A stretch of 46,896 nucleotides of DNA from an uncultured Porphyromonas sp. (lineage in GTDB: Bacteria > Bacteroidota > Bacteroidia > Bacteroidales > Porphyromonadaceae): NCBI RefSeq assembly GCF_915070105.1, contig NZ_CAJZFJ010000007.1, positions 1-46,896 on the forward strand, read 5' to 3'. Both the position numbers and the translations under genes were made by a program. Shown here one piece after another: positions 38,115 to 46,896 of the stretch. The notes under the pieces were generated by a model. That model did not search any database and was not told where the DNA came from. It saw nothing but the letters and a program-made list of their open reading frames with translations. Within the stretch, counting starts at the first letter, position 1. Every line of letters starts with the position of its first letter.

Positions 38115-40316
38115 ATGATTAAGAAAACATTTCCCCTACTCGGGCTCCACTGCGCCGCCTGTGCCTCGCATGCCACGAAGGCACTAGAGGGCGTCACGGG
38201 CGTCTCCTCCGCCAGCGTCAATCTATCGGCTGCTACAGCCTTCGTTGTATATGATGAGAAGCAGTGCTCGCCCGAGGATCTGCGGGATGCCGTAGCCAGC
38301 ATGGGCTACGACCTACGTATCGACGAGGCGAGCCCCGAGGAGATCGAAGCCCTTCGCCACAGTCAGGAGCGTACCCAGCGACGCCAAGCGGTGCTCGCCA
38401 TCCTGCTCTCACTCATCGTCATGGGGCTGATGATGGCGCACCCCATCACACCGCTCAAGGCCTCAGTCTCGGCTCTACTCACCGCGATCGTCCTCCTAGT
38501 CTCGGGGCGGGGCTTCTATACCCGTGGCTGGCAGCAGCTACGGGCACGTGCTGCAGGGATGGATCTGCTCGTGGCACTGAGCACGGGGACGGCCTTCGTC
38601 TTCAGTCTCGTGCACCTCGGGGAGTACTTCGCCTCAGGGGCGGAGCACCACCTGCACCACTTGTACTTCGAGGCAGCCTCGATGACGATTGCCTTTGTCC
38701 TGCTAGGCAAGGTGATCGAGGCTCGGGCACAGCGTAGGACAGCCACTGCCCTACGACAGCTCATGGGTAGCCAACCGAGGGAAGTCCTCCTAGTCGAGGG
38801 GGAGCAGGAGCGCATGATCTCCGTCGAGGAGGTCGAGCCAGGGATGCTCCTTAGGGCACAGCCTGGAGCACTTTTTGCCGTCGATGGCCTAGTCGTAGAG
38901 GGTGAGTCCTATGCCGATGAGCAGCTCATCAGTGGCGAACCCATCCCCGTGGCCAAGACCGCAGGGGCACAGGTCTACGCCGGCACACTGAACGGCTCGG
39001 GCTCCCTCACCTACCGAGCCAGTGAGGTAGGACGAGCCACGCTACTAGCTCGTATCATCCGTCTCGTGCAGGAGGCGCAGTCCAGCCGAGCTCCGATACA
39101 GAGACTCGTGGATCGCATCGCCCGCATCTTCGTCCCCGTGATCGTCCTCATCGCACTCCTTACCTGGGCTCTGTGGTTCCTCCTCGTCCCCGAGGGAGGA
39201 GCTACGCAGGGACTCGTAGCTGCCGTCACCGTGCTGATCATCGCCTGCCCCTGCGCCCTAGGGTTAGCCACCCCGACAGCTATCATAGTCGGGATCGGTC
39301 AGGGAGCGAGCAGGGGGATCCTCATCCGCAGTGCGGAGAGCCTAGAGGCAGCACAGCATATAGACACCATCGTGCTGGACAAGACGGGGACGATCACGGA
39401 GGGTCGCCCCATCGTCCAGGACATCCACTGGCTCTCGGGCAGTAGTGGAGTAGATCGCCTACGACTCTCCCGACTGGAGCAGCTCTCCGCCCATCCCCTC
39501 GCCTCCGCCATCGTGCAGGAGCTGAGGGTGGCACTCAATCCCCTGCAGGTCTCTGCCTTCGCCGAGGTCGCAGGTAGGGGACTGCAGGGCACGATCGGGG
39601 GACGAGTCTATCGGGTAGGTAGCCGAGCCTTCGTAGAGGAGGCGGGGATAAGCCTTAGCCCAGAGGCGCAGAGCGTGCTGGAGGAAGGCGAACGGGCAGG
39701 AGCGACCTGTAGCCTCTACGCCAGCGAAGAGGAGGTGCTGGCCGTCCTCGTCATATCAGACACCATCCGCCCTACCTCCAGCGATGCCATTGCCCACCTC
39801 AGAGCTAGAGGGATCGAGGTCGTGATGCTCACGGGGGACGGAGCACGAGCCGCCGAGGCTGTCGCAGACCGAGTCGGTGGGATCAGCTATATCGCAGGTG
39901 TCCTCCCCGAGGGCAAGGCGGAGCATATCCGTCGCCTACAGTCCGAGGGTCATCGGGTAGCGATGGTGGGCGATGGGATCAACGACGCTGCCGCCCTTGC
40001 CCTCGCCGACCTCAGCATCGCTATGGGTCAGGGGAGTGACCTAGCGATGGAGACGGCTATGGTGACCATACGCTCCTCCAGCCTAGAGGCTGTAGGGGAG
40101 CTCCTCGACCTAGCCCATAGGACACTAGGGACGATACGTCAGAACCTCTTCTGGGCCTGTATCTACAACCTCGCCGCTATCCCCATCGCAGCGGGTGTGC
40201 TCTACCCCTTCACGGGCTATCTGATGAGCCCCATGCTCGCAGGTGGACTGATGATGCTCAGCAGCCTAAGTGTGGTAAGCAACAGCATCCTGAGCTTCCA
40301 GCGAGGACAGCACTAA
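38115..40316 (+). CDS. copA: Copper-type P1B ATPase
   Basis: Membrane ATPase that exports Cu(I) from the cytosol. The start at 38115 is chosen because the protein family begins here (MIKKTFPLLGLHCAACASH); the frame stays open further upstream without protein-like sequence. The 733-residue product has one heavy-metal domain with C13-A-A-C16, membrane helices, and ISGEP in the actuator domain (about 272-276). The metal-site CPC is at 378-380, the phosphorylation motif DKTGT starts at Asp422, and the P1B-specific His-Pro is at 460-461. 'MVGDGINDAAALALADLSIAMGQG' supplies the hinge region. A His-rich extracytoplasmic loop (AEHHLHHLYFE, 176-186) may capture metal. Specificity for copper rather than silver is inferred from the CPC class. 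Confidence 0.93.
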   Translation: MIKKTFPLLGLHCAACASHATKALEGVTGVSSASVNLSAATAFVVYDEKQCSPEDLRDAVASMGYDLRIDEASPEEIEALRHSQERTQRRQAVLAILLSLIVMGLMMAHPITPLKASVSALLTAIVLLVSGRGFYTRGWQQLRARAAGMDLLVALSTGTAFVFSLVHLGEYFASGAEHHLHHLYFEAASMTIAFVLLGKVIEARAQRRTATALRQLMGSQPREVLLVEGEQERMISVEEVEPGMLLRAQPGALFAVDGLVVEGESYADEQLISGEPIPVAKTAGAQVYAGTLNGSGSLTYRASEVGRATLLARIIRLVQEAQSSRAPIQRLVDRIARIFVPVIVLIALLTWALWFLLVPEGGATQGLVAAVTVLIIACPCALGLATPTAIIVGIGQGASRGILIRSAESLEAAQHIDTIVLDKTGTITEGRPIVQDIHWLSGSSGVDRLRLSRLEQLSAHPLASAIVQELRVALNPLQVSAFAEVAGRGLQGTIGGRVYRVGSRAFVEEAGISLSPEAQSVLEEGERAGATCSLYASEEEVLAVLVISDTIRPTSSDAIAHLRARGIEVVMLTGDGARAAEAVADRVGGISYIAGVLPEGKAEHIRRLQSEGHRVAMVGDGINDAAALALADLSIAMGQGSDLAMETAMVTIRSSSLEAVGELLDLAHRTLGTIRQNLFWACIYNLAAIPIAAGVLYPFTGYLMSPMLAGGLMMLSSLSVVSNSILSFQRGQH

Positions 40317-40339
40317 GGATACCGAGATACTCCCCGACG

Positions 40340-40381
40340 ATACCCCACCCCACGGCACGCATGAGCCCTAGGGTGGGGTAT
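40340..40381 (+). terminator. Terminator after copA
   Basis: ATACCCCACCC (40340-40350) pairs perfectly with GGGTGGGGTAT (40371-40381), and flanking GACG/CGTC can extend the stem. It lies 23 bases after the copA stop. Confidence 0.75.
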
Positions 40382-40441
40382 CTCGTCCTCAGGCCGTGCG
40401 CACCCCTGCCTAGGGGGTATCGACCTCCTATATTATATACG

Positions 40442-40449
40442 TATCTTTG
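40442..40449 (+). promoter_or_regulatory. -7 box upstream of gmd-fcl
   Basis: TATCTTTG matches TAnnTTTG, 26 bases before the gmd ATG at 40476. Confidence 0.6.
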
Positions 40450-40475
40450 TGCCAAAGATTCATCAGTAGTAAAAC

Positions 40476-41558
40476 ATGTGTACAGTGAACAAAGTCGCAC
40501 TCATCACGGGGATCACGGGTCAGGATGGCTCGTTCCTCGCTGAATTCCTACTAGAGAAGGGCTATGAGGTGCATGGGATCATTCGCCGCTCTTCGTCCTT
40601 CAACACTGGTCGTATCGAGCACCTCTACTTCGACGAGTGGGTACGCGATATGAAGCAGCAGCGCTCCATCAACCTCCACTACGGGGATATGACGGACTCT
40701 AGTTCGCTGATCCGCATTATTCAGATGACACAGCCCGATGAGATCTACAACCTAGCGGCACAGAGCCACGTCAAGGTCTCCTTCGATGTACCCGAGTACA
40801 CTGCCGAGGCAGATGCTACGGGGACACTTAGACTCCTAGAGGCAGTACGTATCCTAGGGCTAGAGCGCAAGACGAGGATCTATCAGGCCTCCACCTCCGA
40901 GCTCTTCGGGCTCGTGCAGGAGGTACCCCAGCGTGAGACGACCCCCTTCTATCCCCGCTCACCGTATGGTGTAGCGAAGCTCTACGGCTACTGGATCACG
41001 AAGAACTACCGAGAGAGCTACGGGATGTTCGCTGTCAATGGCATCCTCTTCAACCACGAGAGTGAGCGCCGAGGCGAAACCTTCGTCACGAGGAAGATCA
41101 CCCTCGCCGCTGCCCGTATCGCAGCAGGACAGCAGGACAAGCTCTACCTAGGCAACCTCGATGCCCTACGTGACTGGGGCTATGCACGTGACTACGTGGA
41201 GTGTATGTGGCTGATGCTCCAGCATGACCAGCCGGAGGACTTTGTGATCGCCACGGGTGAGCAGCACTCTGTCCGTGAGTTCACCGAGCGTGCCTTCGCA
41301 CATGTGGGCATAGAGCTTCGCTGGCAGGGTGAGGGCGTCCAGGAGCAGGGGATAGACCAGGCTACGGGCCGTGTGTTGGTAGAGGTCGATCCTAAGTACT
41401 TCCGCCCAGCAGAGGTAGAGACCCTGCTAGGTGACCCCACGAAGGCCAAGACCCTGCTGGGATGGAATCCGCAGAAGACGAGCTTCGAGGAGCTCGTACG
41501 TCTCATGGTCGAGCACGACGTGCAGTATGTAGCCACTCATAGGGAGGGACGACTCTAA
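40476..41558 (+). CDS. gmd: GDP-mannose 4,6-dehydratase
   Basis: First step from GDP-mannose to GDP-L-fucose, making GDP-4-keto-6-deoxymannose. The 360-residue short-chain dehydrogenase fold has the NADP loop TGITGQDGSFLAEFLL (11-26), 'RRSSSFNTGRIEHLY', QASTSELFG (138-145, active-site Thr/Ser and Glu142), and YGVAK with Tyr164 and Lys168. 'FNHESERRGETFVTRKIT' is diagnostic of Gmd. It overlaps fcl by one base (TAATG), showing translational coupling. GDP-fucose would feed surface glycans or glycoprotein O-glycosylation, which is inference from the phylum. Confidence 0.96.
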   Translation: MCTVNKVALITGITGQDGSFLAEFLLEKGYEVHGIIRRSSSFNTGRIEHLYFDEWVRDMKQQRSINLHYGDMTDSSSLIRIIQMTQPDEIYNLAAQSHVKVSFDVPEYTAEADATGTLRLLEAVRILGLERKTRIYQASTSELFGLVQEVPQRETTPFYPRSPYGVAKLYGYWITKNYRESYGMFAVNGILFNHESERRGETFVTRKITLAAARIAAGQQDKLYLGNLDALRDWGYARDYVECMWLMLQHDQPEDFVIATGEQHSVREFTERAFAHVGIELRWQGEGVQEQGIDQATGRVLVEVDPKYFRPAEVETLLGDPTKAKTLLGWNPQKTSFEELVRLMVEHDVQYVATHREGRL

Positions 41559-42637
41559 TGGCTAAGATCACACCAGAGACTAAGATCTATGTCGCAGGAC
41601 ATAGGGGACTCGTAGGGTCGGCGATCTGGGCTAACCTCCAGAAGCGAGGCTTTACGAATCTCGTTGGACGTAGCCACAGCGAGCTAGACCTAACCGATGC
41701 CGTAGCCGTACGTCAGTTCTTCGATGAGGAGCGTCCCGAGGCCGTGATCCTAGCCGCAGCACATGTGGGCGGGATACTTGCCAACAACACCTATCGGGCA
41801 GACTTCATCTACGACAACCTCCAGATCCAGCAGAATGTCATTGGCGAGGCCTTCAGACACGACGTACGTGATCTGCTCTTCCTCGGCAGTACGTGTATCT
41901 ACCCACGTGAGGCGCACCAACCCATACGTGAGGAGGAGCTCCTCACTGCACCACTGGAGTACACGAACGAGCCCTACGCCATAGCGAAGATCGCAGGACT
42001 CAAGCTCTGTGAGAGCCTCAACATCCAGTACGGCACGAACTACCTAGCCGTGATGCCCACCAACCTCTACGGCTACAACGACAACTTCCACCTAGAGAAT
42101 AGCCACGTCCTACCAGCTATGATCCGCAAGATCTACCTAGCAGGACGCCTCGGCGAGCACGATACAGAGGCCGTCCTCCGTGACCTCACGAAGCGTCCCG
42201 TCACGGGCTACCGTGAGGGGATGAGCGAAGGCGAGCTGACGGAGCTCCTTGCTCCCTTCGGCATCTACCCCGGACGAGTGAAGCTATGGGGTTCGGGCAG
42301 TCCCCTCAGAGAGTTCCTCTGGAGTGAGGATATGGCAGATGCCTCGGTGCATATCCTGCTGAATGTAGACTTCCGAAACCTCTGTCCCGAGGGCAAGGAG
42401 ATACGCAACTGCCACGTCAATATCGGCACGGGCAAGGAGCTGACGATCCGTGCCCTAGCTGAGCTCATAGCGAAGGTGACCGACTACCAGGGAGTGATCG
42501 AGTGGGACAGCACCAAGCCCGATGGCACCATGCGCAAGCTCACCTCCGTAGAGAAGCTTCACAGCCTAGGCTGGCACCACACCGTAGAGATCGAGGACGG
42601 AGTACAGCGTCTCTACTCTTGGTATCTACAGCACTAG
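41558..42637 (+). CDS. fcl: GDP-L-fucose synthase
   Basis: Epimerase/reductase that converts GDP-4-keto-6-deoxymannose to GDP-L-fucose with NADPH. The 359-residue product has the nucleotide loop VAGHRGLVGSAIW (12-24), 'AAAHVGGILANNTY', GSTCIYP (110-116, Ser111), and Tyr140/Lys144 in NEPYAIAKIAG. It is longer than E. coli WcaG (about 321) because of an insert around 195-240, a feature I recall in Bacteroidetes homologues. It starts on the last base of the gmd stop codon. tamB follows after 45 bases on the same strand. Confidence 0.95.
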   Translation: MAKITPETKIYVAGHRGLVGSAIWANLQKRGFTNLVGRSHSELDLTDAVAVRQFFDEERPEAVILAAAHVGGILANNTYRADFIYDNLQIQQNVIGEAFRHDVRDLLFLGSTCIYPREAHQPIREEELLTAPLEYTNEPYAIAKIAGLKLCESLNIQYGTNYLAVMPTNLYGYNDNFHLENSHVLPAMIRKIYLAGRLGEHDTEAVLRDLTKRPVTGYREGMSEGELTELLAPFGIYPGRVKLWGSGSPLREFLWSEDMADASVHILLNVDFRNLCPEGKEIRNCHVNIGTGKELTIRALAELIAKVTDYQGVIEWDSTKPDGTMRKLTSVEKLHSLGWHHTVEIEDGVQRLYSWYLQH

Positions 42638-42682
42638 GAGCGGGACACCCACATATATTATAAAGAAGACAACGAAGACGGC

Positions 42683-45600
42683 ATGTCGCCCAGAGCGAAG
42701 ACCATCAAGCGCATCATACTAGGGATACTCATCGCCCCCTTTGCGCTCCTCCTACTGCTCTCTATCCTCCTCTACCTCCCACCTGTGCAGCGCTTCGTCG
42801 TCGCACAGGCGACGAAGGTCCTATCAGAGCGGACGGGGATGACGGTGCATATTGATCGTCTGCACCTAGGCTTCCCCCTAGATCTGAATGTGACGGGAGT
42901 AGAGGTAATCAAGGCTGAGGGTGACACCCTACTGACCCTAGGGTCGCTGTCTCTCTCGCCCAGCCTAAGGCCGCTCTTCGACAAGCACCTTGAGGTGCCA
43001 CGCATTCACCTGCAGGATGCCACCATTAACTATACCGACAGCACCGGTCTTAGTCGCCTCAGGGCTCGCCTACCTGAGGCGGCAGTAGAGCAGCTCTTCG
43101 TAGACCTCGATAGAGAGCAGGTAGAGCTACGACGTCTCATGGCTCGAGGGGGCTATGTCCACTACTACAGCGCTGACACGACGAAGAAGGAGAAGGACTC
43201 CGACACCATTCGCTGGCTGATACGTGCTGGAGAACTCGATCTAGCACAGACGCAGATAGAGGCAGAGATGCCCCTAGACTCCCTCTTCGTGACAGCACAG
43301 ATCACGAGCCTCAAGGCCACACGAGGGGAGGCCAACCTAGAGCGTATGCACTTCCGTCTAGCTCATGCCCGTCTGGAGGGTCGTGAGCTCAGCTATGCCA
43401 TCGACCAAGGGATCTCTGTAGAGCCCGTCTTCGACTACCAGCATATCCTAGCCTCTGATATACGCCTAGAGGCGGAGGACATAGACTCCGAAGGGATGCT
43501 CCTATCCCTTCGCCTCCGGCAGGGACAGTTCAGAGAGCAGTCGGGGCTGAAGCTCATCCACCTCTCGGGACTCTACCGTATGGACAGCACACGCATAGAG
43601 CTAGAGGGACTAGATCTGACGACCGATGCCTCCTTCATCCGAGGCGATATGATCCTCCCCTGGAGCATCATGCAGGGCGATAGCTTGGCTCACTTCCTCC
43701 TCTCAGCCGAGGCCTCGATAGGGACAAAGGATATCCTGACCTTCACGGGCAAGGAGCTGGAGGAACTAGACCAAGGTGGTGTCTTCCGTGGCAAGCTAGC
43801 CCACAGACAGCTCATCGCCCCGATCTCACTCCGGGTCGGGTGTATGGGTAGCCTCTCTGAGCTCCGACTGAGTGAGGCCAAGCTTCATTGGCCCGATGTG
43901 CTCACTCTATCCATGCAGGGCAAGCTCTACGCACTCACCGATGCCCGTACACGAGCAGGCAAGCTCTACCTAGATGGTAAGCTAGGCAAGAAGGCAAGTC
44001 TCCTACTTGCCCTCGTCGCTCCCGACCTAGCCAAGGAGTATCGCCTACCTGCAGACCTTACCCTACGGGGCAACGTAGACCTGCGCCGAGGGAGCTACAT
44101 CTCTGACCTTAGTGCCACGGAGGGCACGGGCTCTGTCTCCCTGAAGGGACGCTTCCACGAGGCCACCAAGAGCTACGAGGCGACCCTACGTGTCACTGGG
44201 CTGGATGTCCGCCACTTCATGCCCCTAGACTCGATCGGGGTGGTGAGTACCGATATAGTGGTACGAGGACAGGGCTTCGACCCACTTAGCCCCCGCACAC
44301 ACATGAGCATCTCGGGACGACTCCACGAGGCTAGCTGGGGTAGCCTACAGCTACACGGCCTTACCCTTGATGGGAGCCTTGACAAGGGCTACCTAGGGGT
44401 ATCGCTCAACAGCGAGAACCCAGGGGCTAACCTCACCCTACAGCTCGATGGCATCCTCTCCAAGAGTGGCATCACGACTGCCGTCGGTATTGACCTCATT
44501 GACCTAGATCTACATCGTCTCGGACTAAGTGAGACCCCGATGGCGGCTAAGCTACGCCTAGAGGGAGAGCTACGCTCCGACCTACAGGATACACACAGCT
44601 TCGTAGCGAGTGTCGATAGCATGCACTTCACCCTCGGTGAGGAGGTCATCGCTCCACCACGTGCCGATCTAGAGGTCACGACGACTCCGCAGACGATCCT
44701 CGGCACACTCAGCTCGGGAGACATGCGCTCACGTCTCTCCATCTCCTCTGGGCTTAGCTCCCTACAACGTGTAGTGACCAAGCTCTCCACCGATGCCCTA
44801 AGCGAGTGGACACTCATCTCCTCGGGGAAGTCGCCCAAAGGCCACCTAGGTAATCTCCTCAGCCAGCTACCAAAGGCAAACCTTACCCTCTCGATGGGCA
44901 AGAACAATCCCCTACGCTACTACCTCGCCGAGCAGAGCATTGCCTTCGGATCCCTAACCGCCGACCTCAACACCTCTCCCTCACAGGGCATCATGGGGCA
45001 CATCCGTGTATCAGCCCTCAGAGTCGATACCCTACGAGTGAACAGCACTGAGCTAAACCTCACCACCCTACACCACCCCACGGCACGGGGGGATAGCATG
45101 AGCCTACAGCTCTCTGCGGGAATACATAAGTCTCGCTTCCGCAACCAAGAGGGCTTCGACATCAAGGCTGACCTCAGCACCTCCCTCCACGAGGGTGCAC
45201 TGGGTCTGCTATGGCAGGATGAACGAGGGCAAGCCATGCATGAGCTACACATACAGGGCTCGTGGGAGGGAGAGGCCTACCAGCTCCACTTCGATCGGGA
45301 GCGTGTACGTATCGCCTATGCCGACTTCGCCCTCAACGAAGAGAACCACTTGAGGCTACGCAAGCGGGACAACTTCCTCCTCGGGACGCTCGCCTTGACG
45401 AGCAAGGCACATGGAGATATCTCCATCCAGGCAGCCGAGCAGGAGCCTGGTGTGCAGGCTGTGGATCTCAACATCAGTAACCTCCACCTAGAGGACTACC
45501 GTAGCCTAGGACTACCCGATGTCGCAGGCAATATCTTCGCAGGTGTCCACTACGAGCGCAGGGGAGGCCTTAGCGCCCAGCCCACGATCTCGGGGGATCT

Positions 45601-46896
45601 CTCCCTCACGGGCTTCCGCTACGAGGACAAGAAGCTCGGGCACTTCTCCGCCTCGCTCTTCTATGAGCCCCGAGACAACTCCTCGCACTACATCACAGCT
45701 GACATCGGCTACAACGGGCAGTCTGCTATGACGATCGACGGTATATACCGTCCACAGCAGCGTATCTCCCCACTCTCGGGGACACTATCCCTCAATGCCT
45801 TCCCCCTCGAGCTAGCCAACCCCTTCATCCTCGCCAGTGGGGCATCTCTCGAGGGGACTGCAGGTGGTACAGTAAGCCTCTCTGGACAGCTAACCGCCCC
45901 GATCCTATCTGGCCGACTGGCACTATCTCAAGGGGTGCTAAACCTCAACACCTATGGGACGCACCTACGCCTAGATAGCATCCCGCTAAGGATGGAGCAG
46001 TCCAACCTCTTCTTCGACCACTATGCCATACGTCCCTCCGTAGACACTACGAAGGCGATCTACATCGACGGAAGCATCACCCGCAGCACCACCCCACAGG
46101 CTCGTGCTGATCTACGCATCACCTCGGACGAACTAACCCTGCTCAACGAGCCTCGCCCAACACGAGAGGATCAGCTGCTCTATGGGCGCATCATCGCCTC
46201 GACCAACATGCGGGTATCGGGTCCTATGACTGGCCTACGTGTCCGAGGAAGCCTCAACATCCTGAGCGGGACGAACTGTACCTACGTCCTACGCGAAGAC
46301 CCTCTACAGAGCAGCGAACGTATGGGCGAGCTCGTGGAGTTCAAGGACTTCTCCGATACGCTCTTCATCAAACGTGCTGAGGTCGATCCCCCTTCCCTCG
46401 GGGGGCTGGATGTCGGGCTCACGATCAATGTCGATCCCTCTGTACGTATCGGAGCCGATCTTACAGCCGATGGGCAGGACTATGTACATGCGCAGGGAGG
46501 TGGACGACTCAACTTCACCTACCCACCCTATGGCGAGATGAGTCTCGTCGGACGCTACGAGATGAGCGGTGGTGGGGATCTTAGCTACACCCTACCAGTG
46601 GTGGGCAACAAGCAGTTCTCCATCGACCCGACGAGTACGCTAGCGTGGAATGGTTCGGTGACCAACCCCTACCTCAACTTCACCGCCACACAGAAGGTCA
46701 AGGCCTCCGTTCCCACCTCTGATGGCAAGAGTTCCCAGCGAGTGAACTTCAACGTCAGCATACGTATCAAGGACTATGTCGATAAGATGAACCTCAGCTT
46801 CGCTATCTCCTCTCCCGACAACCTCTCGATGCAGAACACCATATCCACCATGTCTGCCGAGGAGCAGAGCAAGCAGGCCATCGCCCTCATGGCCAC
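42683..46896 (+). CDS. tamB: TamB-like translocation/assembly protein, 3' end outside window
   Basis: A very large protein; the first 1404 codons are present and the frame is open to the last base. Residues about 11-33 are a single N-terminal membrane helix. The rest is a long, regular beta-rich repeat typical of AsmA/TamB proteins, which span the periplasm and help outer-membrane assembly or lipid transport. Near the window end, 'YEMSGGGDLSYTLPVVGNKQFSIDP' split by strands and 'MQNTISTMSAEEQSKQAIALMA' match the C-terminal DUF490 region, where TMS..E...QA..LL is typical. The start is ATG 42683, 45 bases after fcl. The gene continues beyond the window by perhaps 100-200 codons, judged from the family. 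Confidence 0.88.
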   Translation, partial: MSPRAKTIKRIILGILIAPFALLLLLSILLYLPPVQRFVVAQATKVLSERTGMTVHIDRLHLGFPLDLNVTGVEVIKAEGDTLLTLGSLSLSPSLRPLFDKHLEVPRIHLQDATINYTDSTGLSRLRARLPEAAVEQLFVDLDREQVELRRLMARGGYVHYYSADTTKKEKDSDTIRWLIRAGELDLAQTQIEAEMPLDSLFVTAQITSLKATRGEANLERMHFRLAHARLEGRELSYAIDQGISVEPVFDYQHILASDIRLEAEDIDSEGMLLSLRLRQGQFREQSGLKLIHLSGLYRMDSTRIELEGLDLTTDASFIRGDMILPWSIMQGDSLAHFLLSAEASIGTKDILTFTGKELEELDQGGVFRGKLAHRQLIAPISLRVGCMGSLSELRLSEAKLHWPDVLTLSMQGKLYALTDARTRAGKLYLDGKLGKKASLLLALVAPDLAKEYRLPADLTLRGNVDLRRGSYISDLSATEGTGSVSLKGRFHEATKSYEATLRVTGLDVRHFMPLDSIGVVSTDIVVRGQGFDPLSPRTHMSISGRLHEASWGSLQLHGLTLDGSLDKGYLGVSLNSENPGANLTLQLDGILSKSGITTAVGIDLIDLDLHRLGLSETPMAAKLRLEGELRSDLQDTHSFVASVDSMHFTLGEEVIAPPRADLEVTTTPQTILGTLSSGDMRSRLSISSGLSSLQRVVTKLSTDALSEWTLISSGKSPKGHLGNLLSQLPKANLTLSMGKNNPLRYYLAEQSIAFGSLTADLNTSPSQGIMGHIRVSALRVDTLRVNSTELNLTTLHHPTARGDSMSLQLSAGIHKSRFRNQEGFDIKADLSTSLHEGALGLLWQDERGQAMHELHIQGSWEGEAYQLHFDRERVRIAYADFALNEENHLRLRKRDNFLLGTLALTSKAHGDISIQAAEQEPGVQAVDLNISNLHLEDYRSLGLPDVAGNIFAGVHYERRGGLSAQPTISGDLSLTGFRYEDKKLGHFSASLFYEPRDNSSHYITADIGYNGQSAMTIDGIYRPQQRISPLSGTLSLNAFPLELANPFILASGASLEGTAGGTVSLSGQLTAPILSGRLALSQGVLNLNTYGTHLRLDSIPLRMEQSNLFFDHYAIRPSVDTTKAIYIDGSITRSTTPQARADLRITSDELTLLNEPRPTREDQLLYGRIIASTNMRVSGPMTGLRVRGSLNILSGTNCTYVLREDPLQSSERMGELVEFKDFSDTLFIKRAEVDPPSLGGLDVGLTINVDPSVRIGADLTADGQDYVHAQGGGRLNFTYPPYGEMSLVGRYEMSGGGDLSYTLPVVGNKQFSIDPTSTLAWNGSVTNPYLNFTATQKVKASVPTSDGKSSQRVNFNVSIRIKDYVDKMNLSFAISSPDNLSMQNTISTMSAEEQSKQAIALMA

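Noticed and set aside
42772..45731. Multiple minus- and plus-strand frames of 60-170 codons
   Set aside because: They are shadows of the large tamB frame on the plus strand, which is open from 42683 to the end.

Overview
The window reads as chromosomal DNA of a Bacteroidales bacterium, most likely a Porphyromonas or close relative with fairly high GC. The gene content supports this: an RprX/RprY-type two-component pair, rpmB-rpmG followed by a DUF4295 gene, a DUF3109 gene, a PCMD-domain lipoprotein next to an outer-membrane barrel, a fimbrillin-like lipoprotein, a bacteroidetal ParE, and repeated TAnnTTTG promoter boxes without clear Shine-Dalgarno sites. I could not run searches, so the genus is an inference. 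I saw no tRNA, rRNA, CRISPR array, prophage or insertion sequence.

Layout. 1-8.4 kb: the end of aspartase (aspA), a secreted GH110-type alpha-1,3-galactosidase, a thioredoxin-fold protein without its cysteines, the pta-ackA acetate operon, class II aldolase and a short DprA. 8.4-11.1 kb: a 0.7 kb gap with a repeat and a hairpin-rich leader, then an AT-richer fimbrillin-like lipoprotein and a 41-residue ORF. 11.1-19.2 kb: parE; convergent to it the barrel/PCMD pair, rplS, DUF3109, mraY and murE. 19.2-20.2 kb: one kilobase without genes, holding three different repeat families. 20.2-28.3 kb: grpE-dnaJ; convergent rnr, then the sensor kinase/response regulator pair and a secreted endonuclease/phosphatase-fold protein. 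28.3-33.6 kb: a second copy of the 8.5 kb repeat, a TonB-receptor-like barrel, a small porin and a NahK-like sugar kinase. 33.9-37.3 kb: membrane metallophosphoesterase plus MATE exporter, then rpmB-rpmG-DUF4295. 37.3-38.1 kb: gap with a relative of the 19.9 kb repeat. 38.1-46.9 kb: a copper-type P-ATPase, gmd-fcl (GDP-L-fucose synthesis) and most of a tamB gene that runs off the window.

The genes are mostly housekeeping (acetate and sugar metabolism, cell-wall precursors, chaperones, ribosomal proteins) mixed with envelope functions (lipoproteins, barrels, TamB, GDP-fucose, host-glycan galactosidase). Most transcription units end in strong hairpins, several placed between convergent genes. 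The unusual material is in the gene-poor gaps: two dispersed palindromic repeat families with two copies each, a 46-47 bp tandem array upstream of murE, a 23 bp tandem array whose core 9-mer occurs in both orientations, and a structured leader upstream of the fimbrillin-like gene. No clear new multi-gene system was identified; the repeat families are the best candidates for undescribed biology.
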